In this document: one piece after another, positions 15,883 through 23,706 of the stretch
How the letters are laid out: every line of letters starts with the position of its first letter
How positions within the stretch are numbered: the stretch's first letter is position 1
Assembly (NCBI RefSeq): GCF_030409685.1
Contig: NZ_JAUFQJ010000015.1
Location: 62,001 to 126,000 of the forward strand
Source: Ferruginibacter paludis
GTDB lineage: Bacteria; Bacteroidota; Bacteroidia; Chitinophagales; Chitinophagaceae
Reading direction: 5' to 3'
DNA: 64,000 nucleotides
The notes under the pieces: generated by a model
The model's input: only the letters and a program-made list of their open reading frames with translations
Database searches by the model: none
What the model was told of the DNA's origin: nothing
Program-made: the position numbers and the translations under genes

Positions 15883-17289
15883 ATGAAAAAATGTTTTGCC
15901 ATTGTTACTGCGCTTTTCTTTACCCAGGCGTTAAAAGCCAATATACGCTTGCCGAACGTAATCAATAATAATATGGTATTGCAGCAGCAATCGGCTGTAA
16001 AATTATGGGGCTGGGCCGGTCCAGCTGAAAAGATATTTGTTACCACATCCTGGGATAACAAAACAGACAGCGTTATCGCTACCCGGGACGCCGTTTGGTC
16101 ACTGAGCGTAAAAACGCCTGCTGCCGGCGGGCCTTATACTATAACTTTAAAAGGTCAGAATACCATTGTGCTGAACAATGTGCTGATTGGGGAAGTGTGG
16201 GTTTGTTCCGGCCAGTCAAATATGGAGATGAATGATGGCTGGGGCGGTATACCGGATATTAAAGCAGCGTTACCCAATTGTGCCAACAGCAATATCAGGT
16301 TCTTCACCATTCCAAAAACTACCTCTCAATATCCGCAGGATAATTGTGGTGGCGAATGGGTTGCATGCGACTCCAATACGCTGAAAGTGTTTAGCGCCGT
16401 GGCCTACTTCTTTGGTAAAAAACTGAATACAGATATGAACGTACCTGTTGGGTTGATCAGCACCAACTGGGGCGGCACACCGGCAGAAACATGGACGGAG
16501 ACAGGAGCAATTAACAATGATCCGGAATTAAAAAATGCCGCCGCAAAACAACAACCATACGACTGGTGGCCGTACTTACCAGGTGCTGCATTTAACGGTA
16601 TGATTGCACCTGTTACCAATTACAATATTGCCGGTGCCATCTGGTACCAGGGCGAAGGCAATACCATTGCGCCAGACACATACGGTAAACTATTAACTAC
16701 TATGATTGGCAGCTGGCGCAAAGCATGGAGCAAGGAACTGCCATTTTATTATGTCCAGATTGCCCCCTTCACTTACGAAAATAAATTTATCTCCTCTGTA
16801 ATAAGAGAGCAGCAGACAAAGGCCATGACATTTCCCAATGTTGGTATGGCTGTGATCACTGATTTGGTTGACAATGTAAAAGATATTCATCCAAAAGGTA
16901 AACGGCTGGTAGGCGAACGCCTTGCCAACTGGGCACTGGCACAAATTTACCATAAGGATGGCTTACTGTTTAAAAGCCCTATGTATAAAAGTATGGAAGT
17001 GCAAAAAAATAAAGTCGTGATATCATTTGACAATGCGCCCAATGGCCTTATGACAACTGGTAAAAATATTACCGAAGTATACATTGCCGGATCCGATAAA
17101 ATATTTGTACCTGCTACTGCAAAAATTGATAAAGACAAATTGATTGTAACAAACTCTAAAGTGCCACAACCGGTGGCAGTCAGGTTTTCGTTCAGCAATG
17201 CAGCCATGGGCAACTTATTCAGCAAGGAAGGATTGCCGGTAAATCCTTTCAGAACAGATGACTGGGAACTTGACAGAAGTAAAGAATAA
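15883..17289 (+). CDS. Secreted sialate O-acetylesterase family protein (468 aa)
   Basis: SGNH-type carbohydrate esterase predicted to remove O-acetyl groups from sialic acid or other acetylated glycans in the periplasm or outside the cell. A Sec signal peptide covers about residues 1-19 (MKKCFAIVTALFFTQALKA). The mature protein begins with the family's N-terminal beta domain (NIRLPNVINNNMVLQQQS, VKLWGWAGP). The nucleophile motif CSGQSNMEM places Ser at 112, with the further blocks STNWGGTPAETWT and GAIWYQGEGNT. Length is in the usual range. The gene is monocistronic, with a hairpin terminator downstream. It fits glycan scavenging but no polysaccharide-utilisation locus surrounds it. Confidence 0.93.
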   Translation: MKKCFAIVTALFFTQALKANIRLPNVINNNMVLQQQSAVKLWGWAGPAEKIFVTTSWDNKTDSVIATRDAVWSLSVKTPAAGGPYTITLKGQNTIVLNNVLIGEVWVCSGQSNMEMNDGWGGIPDIKAALPNCANSNIRFFTIPKTTSQYPQDNCGGEWVACDSNTLKVFSAVAYFFGKKLNTDMNVPVGLISTNWGGTPAETWTETGAINNDPELKNAAAKQQPYDWWPYLPGAAFNGMIAPVTNYNIAGAIWYQGEGNTIAPDTYGKLLTTMIGSWRKAWSKELPFYYVQIAPFTYENKFISSVIREQQTKAMTFPNVGMAVITDLVDNVKDIHPKGKRLVGERLANWALAQIYHKDGLLFKSPMYKSMEVQKNKVVISFDNAPNGLMTTGKNITEVYIAGSDKIFVPATAKIDKDKLIVTNSKVPQPVAVRFSFSNAAMGNLFSKEGLPVNPFRTDDWELDRSKE

Positions 17290-17851
17290 ATTATCCGCAT
17301 TTGTATCGAATACATCTTTTATTTTTATGCGGCTGGTAATTACCGGCCGCTTTTAATTGGTACCCATTACTGCAATGTTTTAATTTGTATTAAACATATA
17401 GTTATAGTCAATCCTTATTACTAATTTGTTATTCTACGTAAACACGGTTGTTGTAAACCAAACTGCGCATTGCCATTTTTACTTTCTTCAATCCTTCTAA
17501 ATAGGCTAGAGCAAGAGGTTTCCCAATACGGGACTTATTTGTACAATGCCTTATAATCTGTGAGCAATTATTTACTCTCACCAGTACAGACTCAACGCTA
17601 AAAAAAGCGGTAACTCAGGAAAGTAGCCTAGTTACAAAGCAAAATCAAAATAAGCTTGCACACCTGATAAATAATCCTAAATGGGATCAAAGTTTGATGA
17701 TTGTAAAATTATCAAAGCCAGTAAATTTTATTACCCAATTTTTTAAAAATATCACTGCTCATGCCCCCTGTCTTTTCATAAATTTCCGTGCAACATATTA
17801 TATTATCCAGAAACTTATTTACAAGCTAGATTAAAAAATCAACCCCAAAAG
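17290..17851. other. 562-bp intergenic region with no gene seen
   Basis: After the terminator at 17329-17354 the stretch is AT-rich, with stops in all frames and no tRNA, repeat or clear promoter that I can identify. It presumably carries the promoter of the lipoprotein gene at 17852. Confidence 0.55.
17329..17354 (+). terminator. Rho-independent terminator after the sialate esterase gene
   Basis: GCGGCTGG at 17329-17336 pairs with CCGGCCGC at 17343-17350 around a TAATTA loop, with one G-T wobble, followed by TTTTAATT. It lies 40 nt after the stop codon. Confidence 0.7.
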
Positions 17852-19048
17852 ATGAAAAATTTTAAACTGATTTCAACAACCATTGTTTTGTGCGCCTTCA
17901 TAATTACCAGCTGCACAAAAGAAATTGGTACCAGCAACAATCCCAACTTACAAAGCGAAAGTACTTTATCAAAGCAACCAGCATTGATATCTGCAGATTT
18001 ACAGCTAAAGCTCACCAAATTACGTGCATCTATGCCCGCAGGCTATGAAAAACGGGTGCAAAAAAATACTGCATTATTATTAAAAATGCATCCTGAATAC
18101 CGGGCCATGGTACAACGGGCTTTGAGTGCAAGCTCTCCAGCAAGCTGTAATGATAATACGCCATTAAATCAGTTACTGGCCAGCCAGCTGGCAGACTGGA
18201 ACAGCGATATTATTTACTTTGCGCTGGCGACTGGTATGCTTGATTTTCCTACCTACGATGCGCTGTTATTTGAAAATACCGCAGCCACACAATATTTTGG
18301 CGTGAAAGGAGAATACACCCAAATAATGGCAAAGACTTTTAAAGACCTGAAACGCTTTTGGAATATTCAATCAAACAATATTGTGTTGGTGGGAATGCAC
18401 GGAAGTATGTTGCTGAACCGGGATAAATTGATCAGGATTGATATGATTCTTTATGGCGACAGCCAGGTAACAGCAGCATATACTGCAGACCTGATTATAT
18501 TATTGTTGAAAGATGTACCTCAATATCAAAACGGCAACCATCCGATTTTTACGTTTAATTCATTTGCGCAAAATGCTTTTACTTTTTCTCCCTATGGAAT
18601 AATACCCGCCAAAATTGTGATGGGAGATGGCATTATGCAGGACTTTACTGCGACAGGTTATGGAGACGTAGCGCCGCAGGCAATACTAGCCCATGAATTT
18701 GGCCACCAGATTCAGTTTCAGCTCGGCGTATTCGGTACTGTAAGCAGCCCTGAAGCAACAAGAAGAACTGAGTTGATGGCTGATGCATATTCAGCTTATT
18801 ACCTTTCTCATGCCCGTGGTGCTTCTATGCAGTGGAAAAGGGTGCTGCTGTTTTTGCAGGTGTTTTTTAATATCGGCGATTGCCAGGTTACCAATGATGG
18901 ACATCATGGAACGCCAACACAAAGAATGGCTTCCGCACAATGGGGTTACAGCGTTGCCAACGATGCACAAAAGCAGGGACGTATTTTAACCAGCCAGGAA
19001 TTTACCGCGCTTTTTGAAAAGCAGTTACCGGTGATTTTACTGAAATAA
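17852..19048 (+). CDS. Lipoprotein with gluzincin-type HEFGH zinc-protease motif (398 aa)
   Basis: Putative membrane-anchored metalloprotease. The N-terminus MKNFKLISTTIVLCAFIITS ends in a lipobox (ITSC, Cys at residue 21), so an outer- or inner-membrane lipoprotein is expected. Residues 281-285 are HEFGH in AILAHEFGHQIQFQLG, and E307 in RTELMADAYSAYY supplies the expected third zinc ligand of an HExxH...E..AD arrangement. The rest has no domain I can name. Another histidine-rich patch (DGHHGTPTQRMASAQWG) follows and resembles the tail of neutral zinc metallopeptidase-like proteins. The substrate is unknown. A shared hairpin separates it from the converging DinB gene. Confidence 0.7.
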   Translation: MKNFKLISTTIVLCAFIITSCTKEIGTSNNPNLQSESTLSKQPALISADLQLKLTKLRASMPAGYEKRVQKNTALLLKMHPEYRAMVQRALSASSPASCNDNTPLNQLLASQLADWNSDIIYFALATGMLDFPTYDALLFENTAATQYFGVKGEYTQIMAKTFKDLKRFWNIQSNNIVLVGMHGSMLLNRDKLIRIDMILYGDSQVTAAYTADLIILLLKDVPQYQNGNHPIFTFNSFAQNAFTFSPYGIIPAKIVMGDGIMQDFTATGYGDVAPQAILAHEFGHQIQFQLGVFGTVSSPEATRRTELMADAYSAYYLSHARGASMQWKRVLLFLQVFFNIGDCQVTNDGHHGTPTQRMASAQWGYSVANDAQKQGRILTSQEFTALFEKQLPVILLK

Positions 19049-19071
19049 TGTTAGTGGAAAACCTGACAATA

Positions 19072-19110
19072 AATGACAAGCGGCTGAATTTTTTTCAGCC
19101 GTTTGTCATT
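19072..19110. terminator. Bidirectional terminator hairpin between convergent genes
   Basis: A 17-bp stem with one wobble (19072-19088 with 19094-19110) and a short T-rich loop separates the lipoprotein protease gene (ends 19048) from the DinB gene (ends 19128). Neither side has a long T tail, but stem length and position fit a shared terminator. Confidence 0.7.
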
Positions 19111-19127
19111 GGTAACGCCTGCATTCG

Positions 19128-19625
19128 CTATAAACCCATTTCATCCGCACTGGGCCCATAACTTCCCGGAATGGGAATATTTAGTAACCGGAGATAAACA
19201 CCCAGTTGCGCCCGGTGATGAATGATCTGCGAAAAACACATTCTAATTACCTCTCCCTTTGGATCTTTTACCCAAATCTCTTCCCCATTGCGCAGGGTCC
19301 AGATTTCATTCAGCTGTTCATCTTTTCCATTGGCTAATGCGGTTCTTGCCTGAACAAGGTTTTTTTCGAACAAGGACAGCAACTCCGCTGTGTTGTCAAC
19401 ATTTTCGGGCTGGTACGGGTTCGTGGCGAAATCAAGTTCGCTGGTGTTCAGCGTCATACCAAACCAGGTAAATATATCAGCGATGTGAGTTGCCAATACC
19501 TTAATGGTCATACTCTTTTGATGTGGTTTCCAGTCGTATTGATCGTCGGGAATAACGGAAAACATTTTACGGGTAGTAACCGCTTCTTTTTCCAACTCTT
19601 TTTGGAATGTAGCAATTTGTGACAT
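19128..19625 (-). CDS. DinB family protein (165 aa)
   Basis: Small four-helix-bundle protein of the DinB/YfiT-like metalloenzyme superfamily; members bind a metal through three histidines and some are thiol-dependent transferases. The three probable ligands are H in LATHIADIFTW and the paired H-H of SQIIHHRAQLGVYLRLL, and the ending LLNIPIPGSYGPSADE is common in Bacteroidota members. I start at ATG 19625 (MSQIATFQKELEKEA); the open frame extends nine codons further to a TTG. It lies 120 bp downstream of the WYL regulator gene on the same strand, so the two may form one transcription unit. The substrate is unknown. Confidence 0.85.
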   Translation of the reverse strand: MSQIATFQKELEKEAVTTRKMFSVIPDDQYDWKPHQKSMTIKVLATHIADIFTWFGMTLNTSELDFATNPYQPENVDNTAELLSLFEKNLVQARTALANGKDEQLNEIWTLRNGEEIWVKDPKGEVIRMCFSQIIHHRAQLGVYLRLLNIPIPGSYGPSADEMGL

Positions 19626-19745
19626 GGTATAATTTTTTTGTTTATACCACAAAGAAAATCCGGGGTTGTGACAGCCTTATGTCAGCAGGAAAAATTAAAT
19701 TAAAAAAAGTATAGAACGATACAATTGCCTTTCTTTGATGCGACA

Positions 19746-20705
19746 TCAATTAGCTGTATTTACTTTTTTTGAAATGGAAGCCAGCGCAACTTTTACTTCA
19801 TCCATCAAAGCTTGCGGACTTTTAATAATTGCATGATCACCGAATAAAAGAAACCATCTTGCAAAACCAATTAGTGAGCCGGTTAAAAAAGTCATTTCAA
19901 TGGTGTTGGCATCTGCTTCTCTTTGAGACACAAAACCATTGTAATATTTCTGATCACCAAAATAAGGAAGCACATTTTTATCAATCAGCAGCACCACGGT
20001 CTGCAAATTTTTTTCTTTGGACACCTTGTTTAAAAAGCTTTTTAAAGATGGATGCTGCTTATCAAAATGTACATCCATTACGGTAAGCCTGCTGATGCTA
20101 CCGAATTTGAAAGTGCGGTAGTCTTTACGTAAACGGCAGTAGGCTACCATATACCAGTTTTCGCCTAAATAATAAATGCCTACCGGCTCCACGTCCCGGT
20201 TGCTTTGCTGTTGATTGTGGTTGGCAAAATAATCAAGCTGCAATACTTTTTTAGACGCAATACTTTGCAATACCTGCTGAAGGTGAATGGTATCATTGCT
20301 GCGTTTGGGAACATATTGATTTTCGATTACTTCAATGTGTTGCTCCATAGCTTCCAGATAATCTTTTTCTGTAAGCCGCAGTACAGCTTTTACTTTAAGC
20401 ATTGCCGTGCTATAATTTTTCCTGGTGGATACATCGGTTAATTTTTCTACCAGCTTTTCTGCGGTTAAAAAAGCGGTGGCTTCTTCGCGGGTAAACATGA
20501 CTGGTGGCAGGCGATAGCCCTCCATGATTGAATAGCCAACACCTGCTTCGCCAATTACGGGAACACCTGCTTCATCCAATGCTTTTACGTCGCGGTAAAC
20601 GGTGCGCAAACTAATGTTAAACCGGTCGGCAATTTCCTGTGCTTTTACCACACGTTTAGATTGCAGTTGAATAAGGATGGCGGTGACGCGGTCAATGCGG
20701 TTCAT
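19746..20705 (-). CDS. YafY-type HTH/WYL transcriptional regulator (319 aa)
   Basis: Cytosolic DNA-binding regulator. Residues 1-60 are a DeoR-like winged helix-turn-helix (MNRIDRVTAILIQLQSKRVV, AQEIADRFNISLRTVYRDVK). A WYL domain lies about 145-215 (VLQLDYFANHNQQQSNRDVEP, YYLGENWYMVAYCRLRKDYRTFKFGSI), and a WCX-like C-terminus follows. This architecture is a ligand-sensing regulator, often of a small neighbouring enzyme. The DinB gene directly downstream is the natural candidate target. A promoter-like TTG-N21-TATGTTTA sits just upstream. Confidence 0.92.
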   Translation of the reverse strand: MNRIDRVTAILIQLQSKRVVKAQEIADRFNISLRTVYRDVKALDEAGVPVIGEAGVGYSIMEGYRLPPVMFTREEATAFLTAEKLVEKLTDVSTRKNYSTAMLKVKAVLRLTEKDYLEAMEQHIEVIENQYVPKRSNDTIHLQQVLQSIASKKVLQLDYFANHNQQQSNRDVEPVGIYYLGENWYMVAYCRLRKDYRTFKFGSISRLTVMDVHFDKQHPSLKSFLNKVSKEKNLQTVVLLIDKNVLPYFGDQKYYNGFVSQREADANTIEMTFLTGSLIGFARWFLLFGDHAIIKSPQALMDEVKVALASISKKVNTAN

Positions 20706-20720
20706 GTTATTATTTGTGTG

Positions 20721-20753
20721 TAAACATAAAAATAAAACTTGCCTTTAAACAAA
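20721..20753 (-). promoter_or_regulatory. Candidate Bacteroidota promoter of the WYL regulator
   Basis: On the - strand TTTG, 21 nt of spacer, then TATGTTTA, one mismatch from the TAnnTTTG -7 consensus. The start codon lies about 16 nt past the -7 box. Identified by eye. Confidence 0.45.
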
Positions 20754-20977
20754 ATTTATTGCGACGCATTTAACCGAACAAGCTTTGAGAGTTTCGATTA
20801 AAATAATTGCTATTAAATATTTAATCAGACAGCCTGGATGATTAATAGCCAGCGTTTCATTCTGCAAAAATTGACTGATATTAAAATTTCAGTAATTCCT
20901 CCCCAAAAAATATAGCACGTTACTTATCCATTTCATTGTTTACATTTAAATATCTAAAACCTTAAAACTAAATCCGC

Positions 20978-21808
20978 ATGAACTTTTTCGACCGCTTAAG
21001 CAGCGGATGGACGATCAGCATGAACAGTTTCTCCATCCTTAAAAAAAACAAACAACTGATTATTTTCCCCATTCTTTCCGGTATTTCGCTGGTGCTAACG
21101 GCAGGTGTTTTTATACTGGGTATACTGGCCGTTGCCGGATGGAATGTGGAGTACATTAAAACAGACAACCGGGTGATAAATTATGCGCTGTTGTTCGGCT
21201 TCTACTTTATAAATTATTTCATTGTTGTGTTTTTTAACATGGCGCTGATACACTGCAGTAAATTGTATTTTGACGGCGAAGAAGTAACCGTAAGCAAAGG
21301 CCTGCAATTCAGTGCCAGTCGTATCGACGTAATTTTATCCTGGGCGGTGTTTGCCGCAACAGTTGGCACCATCTTAAAAATAATACAGGAAAATACAGGT
21401 ACCATCGGCAAGATTGTTACCGGGTTGCTGGGCTTCGTTTGGGGCATCACGACGTTCTTTGTAGTACCGGTAATAGCATACGAAAACCTAGGCCCGGTTG
21501 ATGCATTCAATCGGTCAGCAGAGTTGATGAGAAACAAATGGGGCGAAAGCCTTGGTGCAACTTTTAGTGTTGGGTTGGTACAAATGGTTGTAGTTATACT
21601 GGCTGCAATTCCTGTATGCTTAATTGCTGCTTATGTAAATATGTTTGCCGGAATTTTCATTGGTATTATGGCTGGCGTAACAATATTTGCGGTATTCAGC
21701 GCTGCGCAAACAATATTTATCAGTTCAGTATACAACAATGTTACGGGTAATATTGATGAACATTTTAACCAGCAGATAATCGACAGTCTTTTTACAGCAA
21801 AAAAATAA
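20978..21808 (+). CDS. DUF6159-like integral membrane protein (276 aa)
   Basis: Multi-pass inner-membrane protein of unknown function. The N-terminus MNFFDRLSSGWTISMNSFSI with KKNKQLIIFPILSGISLVL is the typical opening of the family, where a short amphipathic segment precedes five or six membrane helices (about residues 33-55, 70-90, 120-140, 150-172, 205-232, 235-260). The segment VPVIAYENLGPVDAFNRSAELMRNKWGE between helices is also conserved in this group. No catalytic residues are evident. It is flanked by a divergent WYL regulator and its own downstream terminator, so it is probably monocistronic. Confidence 0.8.
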   Translation: MNFFDRLSSGWTISMNSFSILKKNKQLIIFPILSGISLVLTAGVFILGILAVAGWNVEYIKTDNRVINYALLFGFYFINYFIVVFFNMALIHCSKLYFDGEEVTVSKGLQFSASRIDVILSWAVFAATVGTILKIIQENTGTIGKIVTGLLGFVWGITTFFVVPVIAYENLGPVDAFNRSAELMRNKWGESLGATFSVGLVQMVVVILAAIPVCLIAAYVNMFAGIFIGIMAGVTIFAVFSAAQTIFISSVYNNVTGNIDEHFNQQIIDSLFTAKK

Positions 21809-21831
21809 TGTGCACTTTTGAAGCAGTAAGG

Positions 21832-21863
21832 TCCGCAGTCATTGGCTGCGGATTTTATTTTTA
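21832..21863 (+). terminator. Rho-independent terminator after the DUF6159 gene
   Basis: TCCGCAG (21832-21838) pairs with CTGCGGA (21846-21852), followed by TTTTATTTTTA. It lies 24 nt after the stop codon. Confidence 0.85.
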
Positions 21864-21979
21864 GCCAATAGCTGTTAATGATTGTCCGGATTAATTTCCG
21901 GGTAGAATTATCTTTAAAAAAACATACTCCCTTTTGACCGAACTTTAATGATTAACACCAAAATTGCTTCTCTTTTAAA

Positions 21980-23089
21980 ATGATGCGACCTGAAAAAATA
22001 TTGAAAATTGTTACGCTGAAAGCTTTCCTGCTTTGCACATTGTGCAGCGATGCACAGTTGGTTAAAAAACTGGATAGCCTGTTGTTTCAGCAATCGAAAG
22101 ATCAGCCTGGTTTTGCCTTATCAATAGAGCAGGATGGCAAGTCATTGTACAACAATCAGCTTGGACTTGCGGTGTTGGAAGGAGCTAAAGAAATTGATGC
22201 AGGTACTAATTTTCGCATGGCTTCAATCACCAAGCAATTTACAGCAATGGGAATTTTGTTGCTGGAAAAGAGTCATCAGTTATCTGTAAACGATGCCATA
22301 GGCAGATGGTTGCCGGGCCTGCCTGCTGGTGTTGGCAGCAGGGTGCACATCAGCCACCTGCTCACTCATTCATCCGGCATACTGGATTATGAAGAACTGA
22401 TGCCGGCATCACAAACAAAACAGTTGCTGGATGCAGACGTTCTGAAATTATTGCAATCACACGATACAACTTATTTCACGCCGGGGACTCAATTCAGGTA
22501 CAGCAATTCGGGTTTTTGTTTGCTGGCGCTCATTATTGAAAAAGTGTCGCACCAGTCTTATGCAACGTTTATAAAACAAAAAATTTTCATGCCTTTGCAT
22601 ATGGATGAGTCAGTTGTCTATGAAGCAAAAACCTTGATTGCGCAGAGGGCGATGGGCTATGCCAAAGACAGCAGTGGGAATGTTTTTTTCAGCGACCAAA
22701 GTATGACAAGTGCTACCAAAGGTGATGGCGGTGTCTATACATCCATCAATGATTATCGTAAATGGATGAAAGGCATTCAGAATAATACCTTGCTGAATTT
22801 ACCGAAAATTATGCAACGCATGTATGTTGCAGCGGGAGGTGTAACCAATGCATATTACAGTGCCGGCTGGTTTTTTAAAACTGCGGGTTCATTGGTTTTG
22901 TTTCATTCCGGCAGCACCTGCGGATTTAATAACTATGTAATTACCGTACCGGCTAAAAAATTCTGCATTGTATTTTTTTCCAATCTTGCAGAAAACACCA
23001 GCCTTTTCCGGGATATTCTTGAAATCCTTCACCAGTGTGGGTTTGCAGATTATAGGAGCCTTTTTGCCTTGCATGAATTAACAAGGTAA
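21980..23089 (+). CDS. Exported beta-lactamase-fold serine hydrolase (369 aa)
   Basis: Class C beta-lactamase/DD-peptidase-fold hydrolase, probably periplasmic. A signal peptide covers about residues 1-26 (ILKIVTLKAFLLCTLCSDAQ). The SxxK catalytic motif is MASITKQFTAMGI, and the second motif Tyr-x-Asn is FRYSNSGFCLLALI. HISHLLTHSSGILDYE is a signature of the family. The third motif appears as FHSGSTCGFNNY. Substrates of this broad family range from peptides to esters, so no specific activity can be assigned. Two start codons are adjacent (MM). The gene is followed by the first copy of the duplicated non-coding element. Confidence 0.9.
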   Translation: MMRPEKILKIVTLKAFLLCTLCSDAQLVKKLDSLLFQQSKDQPGFALSIEQDGKSLYNNQLGLAVLEGAKEIDAGTNFRMASITKQFTAMGILLLEKSHQLSVNDAIGRWLPGLPAGVGSRVHISHLLTHSSGILDYEELMPASQTKQLLDADVLKLLQSHDTTYFTPGTQFRYSNSGFCLLALIIEKVSHQSYATFIKQKIFMPLHMDESVVYEAKTLIAQRAMGYAKDSSGNVFFSDQSMTSATKGDGGVYTSINDYRKWMKGIQNNTLLNLPKIMQRMYVAAGGVTNAYYSAGWFFKTAGSLVLFHSGSTCGFNNYVITVPAKKFCIVFFSNLAENTSLFRDILEILHQCGFADYRSLFALHELTR

Positions 23090-23298
23090 CTTAGCCACCT
23101 TTTTTGGAAACTTCATTGTAATACAACTAAAGATCAAGCTTGCATTTTAAATAGCCGGCCATTATTTTCCTAATCTTGCAGCTCATCAGAACGAAGTTTT
23201 TTAACCATTCACCGAAACAACCTGTGCATTAAACGAAAAATCCGAAACAGCCGGATTATTCGCTGCATTTTTACATCGATAAGAGCAAAAGATCAATT

Positions 23299-23495
23299 AC
23301 CAACATCCAAATCCCTTAAAAGACCAACAAGACCAAATCCTGAGAAGAATTAAAGACCAGCATCCAAATTCCTTTAAAAGACCAGAAACTCTGAGAAGAA
23401 TTAAAGAACCAGCATCCTGGGAAAATTGAATAAAACCAATCATCCGATCCTTTAAAAATCAACAACAACCAAAATCCTAAAGAAGAATTGAATCA
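23299..23495 (+). repeat. Degenerate tandem repeats in copy 1 of the non-coding element
   Basis: Units begin ACCAACATCC or ACCAGCATCC at 23299, 23356 and 23408, with a weaker one at 23435 (ACCAATCATCC). The fuller units contain CCTTTAAAAGACCA-like and GAGAAGAATTAAAG-like words. Spacings are 57, 52 and 27 nt. The second copy of the element holds the same words in less repetitive form. Confidence 0.6.
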
Positions 23496-23657
23496 GTATT
23501 CGATAAAAGATTTAAACCCATTTTTTTTAATAGACAACTGGCTCCCTTGAGTGCAAACTCTGAAATAATAAAAAAAATTATTCAACAGGAGTTGCAATAA
23601 ATGATCATTACAAACGCTAATATAAAAGTTTAACGTACCCGAACCCCTACACTTTAC

Positions 23658-23685
23658 ATGCCCCATTTTATGGGGCATTTTTTAT
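23658..23685 (+). terminator. Terminator hairpin of non-coding element copy 1
   Basis: Perfect 8-bp stem ATGCCCCA (23658-23665) with TGGGGCAT (23671-23678), loop TTTTA, then a T run. The homologous stem in copy 2 is ATGTCCCG/CGGGACAT, so two base pairs have changed on both sides. It also lies 22 nt past the end of the converging gene and may serve it. Confidence 0.8.
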
Positions 23686-23706
23686 ACCCATACCCGGTCA
23701 GGCACA

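Larger units (their letters stand above)
23206..23685 (+). ncRNA. Putative long small RNA, copy 1 of a paralogous pair
   Basis: This region has no gene on either strand that I believe, yet it is clearly homologous to 26711-27098. The 5' block 23206-23277 matches the second copy at 57 of 72 positions, ungapped, by hand. Shared words follow in the same order (ATTCCTTTAAAA, ACAAGACCAAATCC, TTTAAAAA..CAACAACAA). Near the 3' end TTTAACGTACCC (23629-23640) is identical in both, and a terminator hairpin closes the element. The middle is A/C-rich, G-poor and carries degenerate tandem repeats, so it should be largely unstructured RNA. A TAATCTTG box at 23171-23178 resembles a -7 element, but no -33 box is correctly spaced. 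The hairpin's T tail makes + the likely strand. Function unknown. Confidence 0.55.

Noticed and set aside
17290..17851. Search for a tRNA or small RNA in this long gap
   Set aside because: No cloverleaf, GGTTCRA motif or promoter-terminator pair was found by eye beyond the upstream gene's terminator.
23493..23678. 61-codon - strand ORF in the first non-coding element
   Set aside because: It runs through the terminator hairpin and the conserved TTTAACGTACCC motif and has no counterpart in the second copy.
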